From assembly GCA_049724395.1 (NCBI GenBank), contig JAUGWO010000079.1:1-48559 (forward strand): DNA of 48,559 bases. The letters are read 5' to 3'. The notes below the pieces were generated by a model. That model was not told the DNA's origin, did no database searches, and worked only from the letters and a program-made list of their open reading frames with translations. Source of the stretch: Spongospora subterranea f. sp. subterranea. Its lineage: Eukaryota; Endomyxa: Phytomyxea; Phytomyxea; Plasmodiophorida. Positions 41,853 to 48,559 of the stretch are shown piece by piece. Each line of letters begins with the position of its first letter. The first letter of the stretch is position 1. The translations under genes were made by a program, and so were the position numbers.

Positions 41853-42145
41853 AAAAGAAAAAAACCATCCACGGAGCCTCCATTTGACACTGAAAACAGT
41901 TCATAAAAAACTCATCGACTAAAACGCGTCAAATCATTGCGTCACCCTGTTCACATCCGTAGGCACTCAATCAAGATTGGTGACCTGTTTGAGTGTTATT
42001 TTCGTACAGTAGTAGTGTTGCTGAATCCAGCTGGTCTAATAGGTTCCTTCATTGGCTACCCAAGCTAGTTGTTGCGGCCAGACGGAAGTAGGGAAAGCCT
42101 GGTAGTACACAGAATTACCCGACCCATAAGAACCCGCGAACCTTT
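41853..42145. other. Intergenic stretch, nothing recognised
   Basis: About 290 bp after the unrecognised gene. A run GAAAAAGAAAAAAACC lies just past its stop at about 41851-41866 and could serve a 3' end signal. No gene or repeat is seen until the ATACC array. Confidence 0.4.
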
Positions 42146-42180
42146 GTATACCATACCATACCATACCATACCATACCGTA
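42146..42180. repeat. Microsatellite (ATACC)n
   Basis: Six to seven units of ATACC/CCATA in a row, the last changed to CCGTA. It borders the copia-3 LTR scrap. Confidence 0.95.
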
Positions 42181-42189
42181 CAGTAGTAG

Positions 42190-42720
42190 TAAAGGCTGAG
42201 AACGAAGTGAGTGGGTTTATTGAAGACACACGAGCGTAGTTCAGTCCGTACGGAGGCCGTAAAGTATGTATAGGTTGTTATATGAACCATGCATCAACTC
42301 CCCCCTCAACCGAAACCATCTTTTGGCATGCAGTAAATTTTGCTTCGAAATTCTTCAAACTTCATCCGACCTAAGGGCTTCGTGAAAAACATTATAAAGA
42401 CAACAAAGCTATCAGCCAGATTTTGCGTGGTCGGAACATACGTTGGTGAAAGAGTCTTGTCGGTTACCAGGTCTCGTAGGAAATGCTCTCGCAAGGCAAT
42501 GTGTTTCATTTTTGAGTGATTCATCTCGCTTGTTGAAAAGGCGATGGATCCCTCATTGTCTTGAAATTACACAGTTGGCGAGACTTGTCTGAAACCAATT
42601 TCGGACAATCCTGTTAGTGTGAGCTTGGATGAATGACAGTGCCGTTGGAATAAAAGGCCATATTGAACGGTACCCTTCAGATATCGGAAAAACCAGTGAA
42701 GGCTGAGAACGAAGTGTGTG
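42190..42720 (-). mobile_element. copia-3: fragment of a Ty1/copia element (RNase H end and LTR)
   Basis: Fossil. The minus strand carries the last part of copia RNase H (KHIALREHFLRDLVTDKTLS, PTTQNLADSF, KPLGRMKFEEFRSKI; 42524-42306), preceded at about 42680-42550 by WKGTVQYGLL-like and LTLTGL-like segments. Then come a polypurine tract (GAGGGGGGAG) and an LTR piece (about 42297-42192). An inverted copy of the LTR piece is at 47768-47870. A phrase of it, AAGGCTGAGAACGAAGT, recurs near 42700. Most of the element is gone. Confidence 0.75.
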
Positions 42721-42787
42721 TGTCAGGGCCCCACATGTCAGGACCCCACTATAGGAGGGAGGGACCTGAGCACACCAACTTCGGTAG

Positions 42788-42973
42788 GAATGGTACAAAA
42801 ACACACTTGTTTTGGGTTCTCAACACACCAATGTAAAACGTGCGTGGGTTGGTATCATAGCACACTGTTTCAAGGTATGCAACGCACTAAGGATGGTACT
42901 GTAGCACACTTGTTTTGGGCTCTCAACACTATGGTGAAGAACCAATGTAAACAGTGCGTGAGAGGAATCATAA
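42788..42973 (+). repeat. Two direct repeats of about 80 bp
   Basis: GCACACTTGTTTTGGGCTCTCAACAC... and a copy about 100 bp upstream (ACACACTTGTTTTGGGTTCTCAACAC) each continue through CCAATGTAAA and GTGCGTG. They lie directly left of copia-2 and may be remains of another LTR or a local tandem duplication. Confidence 0.7.
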
Positions 42974-42974
42974 G
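42970..42974 (+). other. copia-2 target-site duplication (left)
   Basis: ATAAG directly before the LTR; the same five bases follow the other LTR at 47131-47135. Confidence 0.85.
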
Positions 42975-43097
42975 TAACAGATGGTGTTCGTAATATAGAC
43001 CAGAGCTGTTGACCAGAATATTGGGAAGAAATGTATTATAATTGGTAGGATCATATTGGTACGGTAGTACAGGGGTAGAAGCGTTCATAACTTAATA
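42975..43097 (-). repeat. copia-2 3' LTR (123 bp)
   Basis: Identical to 47008-47130. In element orientation it begins TATTAAGTTATGAACGC and ends CCATCTGTTA. Confidence 0.95.
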
Positions 43098-43129
43098 CTC
43101 CCCTTCGCTTTTAACCTTTGTCAGTATTA

Positions 43130-46100
43130 TTATATCTGCATAATGGATGATTTAAATCTTTTGAATGCAGGTTCACTGATTGGTTTAGTGAATATGTCCG
43201 CCATCATATCTGTTGTTGGACAATAGATGATTTCTATTTCCCTTTGTTGCACCTTTTCGCGAACGAAATGATATCGAACATCGATATGCTTGGATCGTTG
43301 GTTCGAGCAATTGTTCTTTTCGAGAAAAATAGCGCCCTGATTATCCTGGTATAGTGGAGTAATCATCGAATCTTTAAATTGATTTAACTCCTTCAGCAAA
43401 TCGCGGAGCCAAATGATTTCTCTTGTGGCGTCGCTTGCGGCCATATATTCCGCTTCAGTTGTTGAAAGTGCAACTGAATGTTGCTTTCTGGGGATTTCCA
43501 TATAACGGGATTGCCTCCCACTTGGATCAGTAGACCTGTGGTTGATCGCCGATCAAGAGTGTCCATCGCGTAATTGCTGTCGGCCCATCCTGTGATATCA
43601 GTTGAGCTCCCCTTGAACACCAAGCCGTCATTCGGGGTCGTGTTCAGGTATTTGAGAATCCTTTGCGCCGCTTTCCATAGTGCTTTGGTTGGTTTCGACA
43701 CATGCCTGCTGATATTGTTAACTGCAAATGCAATATCAGGACGTGTCCCGTAAGCGATGTAGGATAAACTTCCAATGATTTCGCGAATGGGATACTTATC
43801 AGTAATCTCCTCGTCCTCGTTTGGATCATAAATAGTTGTCATCGGTGTGGTGACTGGTTTGCAGTTTTCCTGCTTGAAACGCTGGATGACCTCTCTTATG
43901 TATTTTTCTTGCGATAGTCGGATCGTGCCATCTAAACAACGGATCTTCATACCGAGAAATGTATCGGCTTCCCCTAGGTCTTTCATCTTGAATGATGACC
44001 GTAGTACTGCTGAAATCTTCGTAATTTCAGTGTCGTCGTCGCCTGTGATTAGTAGATCATCGACATAGATACCTATGATTGTCAATTGATTCTCCCGGGA
44101 TTTGTACCAAATGCATGGTTCCTTGGTTGATTGCGCGAATTGACTTTCCCTTAACTTGCCAAACAGGGTCGTTTGCCATTCGCGACCGGCCTGCTTCAGA
44201 CCGTATAAGGCTTTCTCTAGTAGACATACTTTATGTTCCTCGCCCTGCTTGAGGAATCCGTCCGGTTGGTATATGAAGATAGGATTAGTTAGAGGTGCAT
44301 TTAGATATGCAGTTGTGAAATCCTTCTGATAAATCTTCCAGTGGTTGGCGGCGGCAATTGATAAAATCGTTCGAAGCGATGTCTGCGCCAATACAGATGA
44401 AAAAGTTTCATCGTAGTCGATTCCTTCTCTCTGTGCGAATCCTTTTGCCACAAATCGTGCCTTGAATCGTACCTTGCCATCAGGGTGTGTTTTCGTCGTG
44501 AATACCCATTTGCCTTTGATCGGCTTGATGTGTGCAGGTTTATCTACGAGTGTCCACGTGTGATTGCGATGGTGTGCATCAATTTCTTCTTGAGCAGCTT
44601 GTCGCCATTTCGTTGCTTCCGGTGACTCCATCGCCTCTGCAAATGTGGTTGGTAGTCGAACTGCACGATTAATTTCATAGACGAATTCGTCAATGATTGC
44701 CATGGGATTTTGGCTTTGCGGATGATTTTCGCTCGTGCTCCCTTCGTTGAATGTGATGTCGCGTCTGATGAGTACTTTCTTGTCTCTGACGCGTTCTACA
44801 ACGTATCCCTTTTGGTAATATGGGTATCCTAAGAAAATACACTTTTCCGCTGTTGGATCAATACTAGTCCTAAATGAACTGTCAATGTGTGTCCAGGCAA
44901 CGCATCCAAATGGGCGCATGTTATCGACCGCAGGAACTTGATTTTTCCACAGTTCGTATGGCGTCTTCCAGTCTATGCGTTTTGTTGGCAATCTGTTGAG
45001 AGTGTCGACGGCGTATCTGACTGCATGTGGCCAATAGTCGTCTGGTAAACCTGACTCTCTTAATATACAACGGGCCATCTGCATGATCGTCAGATTTCGT
45101 CGCTCGGCTTGACCGTTTTGTTGTGGGGAATATGGCACTGTCTTCTGATGTTTAATTCCTTTCTGAAGAAGAAATGTGCTCATTTGCTCATTTACGTATT
45201 CTTTTCCTCCATCGGTTAATAGAATAGCGAGCCTTTCCGTGGTTTCTGCCTGTGCATCGGTAAGGAATCTTCGCATCGCCTGTAGTACCTCGTCTGCTTC
45301 CTTCGTCTTCAAGAATGAGACCCATGTCCAGGTAGAATACAGACAGTTGAACGTTATGTAATAGCGATAATTACCAGCTCCAGGTGTTACGAATGGTCCT
45401 TTAAGATCTGATGAGACCATCTGATACCTTCGGGTTGGTTTGGTTCGCCGTTCTTCAGGAAATGCATGTCGTCGGGATTTGTTTTGCGCACAGATGTCGC
45501 AAAACTGCCGTTCGCTACCGGTAATTTCAATTCCGGTGGTCGATTTCTGTAGATTCTTCAGACGCTCGTCCGACGCATGTCCAAACCGCTTATGAGCGAG
45601 GTCCAGGCTGATCGTCGCGTTGACCTTTGCATGTCTCCCTGTTCTGACGTAATATAGGCCATCATGCATCTTTGCGGTGAGGATCGTTTTTCCTTCTTTG
45701 CTCTCAATGTGCATGTCGTTTTCGATGACGATTCTATAGCCTTGTTGAGTGATTGAATGCGCTGATATTAACGTATTCGTCATGTTCGGTGCGTAGAGTA
45801 CATCCTTGATGGTGATTGGCGGTGATGTCTGGATGATCAAAATGCCCTTTCCATATGCCTTTGAGGCCTGTCCATTGCACGCTTGGATCTGAACTGGTTG
45901 TTTAAGAGGTTCATAATTAATCAAGATGTTTTGATTATTTGTGACTGAAACGTTGGCGCCACTGTCAATGATGTAGTCGCACGTGACTGCAGTGCCGACG
46001 CGCGAGATCCTGAATCCATTGAATTTAACGCGGTGCGCATTGTTCGTTTTCGGTGAAAATTCATCATGGTTTTTTCGTCGGAGATGTGGGTTCAACACCC

Positions 46101-46965
46101 AACACTTGTCTGTGTCATGAGAAGTTGTCTTGCACTTCTTGCAATACTGCTTGGCTCTCAAGTAACTTTTGCTCTTGTGCTGGGCTTTCATTGTCTTCAA
46201 GTCAATCGCTGGCTCGTTCGGTATCTTTGCAAACTTGCCATGCTCGTGCTCTCGTTCTGTAGACAGTAAGAGGCTTGTCATTGAAGCAATTGTCCCTAGC
46301 TGTGATGCTCTCGCAGCTGCCTTGACTTGGTTGTACTCTGCTGGTAATCCCTGAAGTACTTTCGCACAGAATGCTAGTTCTCCGATCTTGATCTCCAGTG
46401 TGATCATGTCGTGGTATATTGAAACGAGTCGGTCCAGGTAAGCCTTCATCGTCTCGCTTGGCTGCTTTTGCGCCTCAATGAATTCGATGAATAAGGCCCC
46501 GGATTTGGCCTCTTTAGTTTCATCGTATGTATCTTGGAGTGTTCTCCATAGTTGTGCTGTTGTTGCACAATGGCTGACCTGCTTATACTGCACCTGTGCC
46601 AGGCGCATGCTGATTTCGGCTAACGCTGCGCGATCGTTGCGTCGCTCTGTTGAAGATTCAGCGTTAGGCTCGTGGTGCAAATACGAGTCTATATCCATTC
46701 GAATGAGTTGGGTCTCAACCTTCCGTTTGAAAGTGTCCCAGTTTGTGCCGTCAAACTCTGGGATCAGATTTAGGCCGCCGTTATATTTGGTGGTGTCCAC
46801 CTCCTTCCTTAACGGGTGAATTGTTGTCGATCTTGTCGACTCCCATCGTCGCTCTGGCTGGCTGTTGCCGCCGGCGATGTTGTTGACCTCGTCTCTGCTG
46901 TGGCGGGTCATGGTGGTGGTGTCTCTTGCGTTGGCTTTACGCTGGACTACCCCTTTCTGTGTCAA
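43130..46965 (-). CDS. copia-2 gag-pol polyprotein
   Basis: Copia order Gag-PR-IN-RT-RH. Gag from MTQKGVVQRKANARDT, with a UBN2/retrotransposon Gag core (EFDGTNWDTFKRKVETQLIR, QLWRTLQDTYDETKEAKSG) and a zinc-knuckle-like CKKCKTTSHDTDKC. Protease DYIIDSGANVSVT near residue 330. GAG-pre-integrase HKRFGHASDERLKNL and CDICAQNKSRRHAF. Integrase core with LLTDGGKEYVNEQM and YSPQQNGQAERRN. RT with WTLVDKPAHIKPIKGKWVFT, ARFVAKGFAQREGIDYDETF, AYLNAPLT and IYVDDLLITG. RNase H with GWADSNYAMDTLDRR, ALSTTEAEYMAASDATREI, KHIDVRYHFVRE and MADIFTKPISEPAF. Nearly whole; about one interruption. Confidence 0.93.
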
Positions 46966-46983
46966 TGAGCTCTGTCGCGCAAC

Positions 46984-47007
46984 TTGGTGGAGTTGGGACT
47001 CTTAATC
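46984..47007 (-). promoter_or_regulatory. copia-2 primer-binding site matching the 5' half of tRNA-Lys(CUU)
   Basis: The plus strand reads TTGGTGGAGTTGGGACTCTT then AATC and stops exactly at the LTR edge. GACTCTTAATC is the anticodon arm of tRNA-Lys with anticodon CTT, and TTGGT.GAG resembles its D-arm. About 20 of 24 positions fit a generic tRNA-Lys. Priming by a cleaved 5' tRNA half is known for Drosophila copia, which uses initiator Met tRNA. Confidence 0.6.
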
Positions 47008-47130
47008 TAACAGATGGTGTTCGTAATATAGACCAGAGCTGTTGACCAGAATATTGGGAAGAAATGTATTATAATTGGTAGGATCATATTGGTACGGTAG
47101 TACAGGGGTAGAAGCGTTCATAACTTAATA
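47008..47130 (-). repeat. copia-2 5' LTR (123 bp)
   Basis: Identical to 42975-43097; followed by the ATAAG target duplication at 47131-47135. It should hold the element promoter. No clear TATA box was identified. Confidence 0.95.
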
Positions 47131-47135
47131 ATAAG

Positions 47136-47355
47136 CTTGGTTCTGGTCTGTCCCGGTTGGTGGCAGGTTAGGACCAAGTCAGTGTGAGACTTGAGTTCGA
47201 AAACCCCGTGGGCAGGGATTTTGGGGAATACCCTAAGGTTGGCCAGCTAATACGGAAGTAGAGCGCAGGTTGTTGAGCATGCGAGGAACGAACCTCTTGA
47301 AAAATAGACAGCTGATTTGTAATGATGCGACTTGGGTTCAAGGCATTTCGGCTGT
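47136..47355 (+). repeat. SINE-like sequence and dispersed repeat, copy 3
   Basis: The first part (47136-47260) contains TGGTGGCAGGTTAGG and GAGTTCGAAAACC about 35 bp apart, similar to tRNA A and B boxes, so it may be a tRNA-derived SINE head. The second part (47266-47355) matches copy 1 at 33281 almost exactly: GCAGGTTGTTGAGCATGCGA and the following 60 bp. Neither has a polyA tail. Confidence 0.5.
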
Positions 47356-47765
47356 TCCGCGTCCCCTTGACATCTGGCTCCGCTCGCTTCCGAGGGTGCC
47401 GGTAGTAGTCGCTTTGTCAGCGCCTCTATAACCTGGCAGAGACCTCCTGCTCTGCCCGCATGCTCGTCAGCTGTTCTTGCACGCACGCTGGAGGCTTCGT
47501 CGTACACGGACTCTGTTTTCATCGCTCCCGATTATAAAGTTTGGATTATGTGTAGCGATATGTTGCGTTAGGAGCGAGAGATGGAGTAGGAAGTTGAAGT
47601 TGTCTATAATAATCAAACTTTATGATAACACTGAGTCTTAATCAAAACTCCATCGCCTTGATTTCATGACTCATGTCCCTAAACCGAGTGGTGTCACCAC
47701 ATGTCGACGTCTGTTTCTTGACTTTGAAGGAAATGGGACACCCGTTGAGAAAAAAAATGTACCCA
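47356..47765. other. Stretch without a recognised gene
   Basis: About 400 bp. A minus frame of 91 residues (47522-47247) starts here but runs into the repeat and has no known motif. A short inverted pair, ATAAAGTTTGGATTAT and AATCAAACTTTATGAT, lies at about 47534 and 47619. Nothing else is supported. Confidence 0.35.
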
Positions 47766-47767
47766 GA

Positions 47768-47870
47768 TGTTGATCTTCATGGTTCATATATCAACCTATA
47801 CATACTTTACGGCCTCCGTACGGACTGAACTACGCTCGTGTGTCTTCAATAAACCCACTCACTTCGTTCT
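47768..47870 (+). repeat. Inverted copy of the copia-3 LTR piece
   Basis: TACTTTACGGCCTCCGTACG, ACTACGCTCGTGTGTCTTCA and AACCCACTCACTTCGTTCT are the reverse complement of 42192-42297. The pair brackets copia-2 in opposite orientation at a distance of about 5.5 kb. Confidence 0.85.
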
Positions 47871-47900
47871 AAGATCCGTCAAAAGGTTCCGGCAGTTTAA

Positions 47901-48048
47901 CCTTCGGTTCCTTATGGAGGTGGGGAGATCGGGTGGAGATTCGTCAAAAGGTAATGTTCGTGTCAGGAAAATCCCGACAAACTTCCCGAAATCAAACCTT
48001 TTGACGATTTTCCACCCGATCTCAACTCCATCATTCAGGAACCGAAGG
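47901..48048. repeat. Fold-back with ~52-bp imperfect arms
   Basis: Left arm CCTTCGGTTCC..GGAGATCGGGTGGAGATTCG..AAAAGGT (47901-47952) faces the right arm AACCTTTTGACGATTTTCCA..GATC..CAGGAACCGAAGG (47995-48048). Roughly 80 percent pairing, loop about 42 bp. Confidence 0.8.
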
Positions 48049-48559
48049 TGAGTATTCACTCAACTTACTTCAATCAACTCCATCGCTTCAAGTCTTACCG
48101 ATGGAGACATCCAATATATCATTAACCAAGCCCCCGTTCCTGGACCAACATGACAGGCTTTCAATAATCACCTTTGTGACAGAATGGGATCATTATAAAG
48201 AACGACATTGACCGCATAAATGCCCATCAGAAAGAAAAAATCGTTTTCGCCTGTTCCATTAAGAGTTCAATCGATCGCTTTTATACACCATAGTTGTTTT
48301 CGACGTGAGCAGAAATGAATCTAAACGTACATTAATTTTAGACCGAGACCTTTAGGCCATCAAAAAGCATGTTGGCGCATCAATATCCGCCTGTGTAGAT
48401 AGCTCACATCTGTTTTCCGAGTAAAGATTCCATGTCTACGATGACCCAGCTCGCAGTGTCCACGTAATATTCGCGCAGATTCGTCAAATTATCACAGCGA
48501 ATGGCCCTTGAACTATTTTCTCAACATGATGATCTAAAGCGTAAACAAGTTTCTGCCAT
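48049..48559 (+). other. Right edge: possible retroelement gag trace
   Basis: Near 48100-48200 the plus strand reads LTKPPFLDQHDRLSIITFVT and EWDHYKE. Near 48205-48285 another frame reads INAHQKEKIVFACSIKSSI. The first block is loosely like the start of a Gag core. No intact frame is present and the assignment is weak; nothing else is recognised to the edge. Confidence 0.25.

Larger units (their letters stand above)
42975..47130 (-). mobile_element. copia-2: nearly whole, very young Ty1/copia retrotransposon
   Basis: Minus-strand element of 4,156 bp bounded by two 123-bp LTRs that are identical by direct reading, with a 5-bp ATAAG duplication on both sides. A single gag-pol covers 46965-43130. 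The primer-binding site abuts the 5' LTR (46984-47007) and a polypurine tract (GCGAAGGGGAG) abuts the 3' LTR. Identical LTRs mean too little time for substitutions, so insertion is recent. The LTRs end TA...TA instead of TG...CA. Looks whole apart from about one break. Confidence 0.95.

Overview
This window is eukaryotic, repeat-dominated DNA. It holds LTR retrotransposons of the Ty3/gypsy and Ty1/copia groups, APE-type LINEs with RNase H, a FAR1-type Mutator-like (MULE) transposon, a PIF/Harbinger transposon with a spliced Myb-like gene, two minisatellites, and only one convincing host-type metabolic gene. The one intron that can be read is 56 nt. Short introns, a CmcJ-like oxygenase, FAR1/SWIM MULEs and Harbinger elements together fit a microbial eukaryote such as an early-diverging fungus or an oomycete-like protist. 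The sequence alone does not settle which. No rRNA or tRNA gene, CRISPR array or bacterial operon was seen.

Layout. 1-6110: LINE-A (minus strand, runs off the left edge). Its first reading frame carries two CCHC knuckles and an OTU-like cysteine protease domain; its second carries APE endonuclease, reverse transcriptase and RNase H. 6110-14940: an old gypsy element (gypsy-1, minus) with a second gypsy (gypsy-2, 9602-14424) nested in its gag. 14938-17205: a 29-bp minisatellite of about 75-80 units abutting that gag. 17205-18345 and 22899-24035: two copies of a ~1.13-kb unit coding a PD-(D/E)XK nuclease-like protein (minus). Between them lie a LINE scrap, the CmcJ-like gene (19457-20491, minus), a MULE scrap joined to a Penelope-type RT scrap, and a 96-bp palindrome.

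24045-28463: a LINE 3' scrap, a MULE with terminal inverted repeats and a 233-bp hairpin, then a Harbinger element with 18-bp inverted ends. 28464-33280: copia-1 (minus) with gypsy-3 (minus) inserted in it. 33281-33505: a dispersed, possibly tRNA-related repeat. 33950-39600: LINE-B (plus), a relative of LINE-A, followed by a second copy of the same dispersed repeat. 39960-41852: an unrecognised gene-like region whose protein contains an internal duplication. 42190-42720: copia-3 scrap. 42975-47130: copia-2 (minus), almost whole, with identical 123-bp LTRs, a 5-bp target duplication and a primer site matching half of a tRNA-Lys. 47136-48559: more repeat scraps and another fold-back.

The strongest second-look items are: the OTU protease domain inside a LINE, with ORF2 in the -1 frame and a slippery heptamer at the ORF1 stop; the duplicated nuclease-like locus; the recurring fold-back palindromes (four in 48 kb); the unrecognised protein with the internal repeat; and the very young copia with half-tRNA priming. 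Features were read by eye. Domain names rest on motif recognition, not on database searches.
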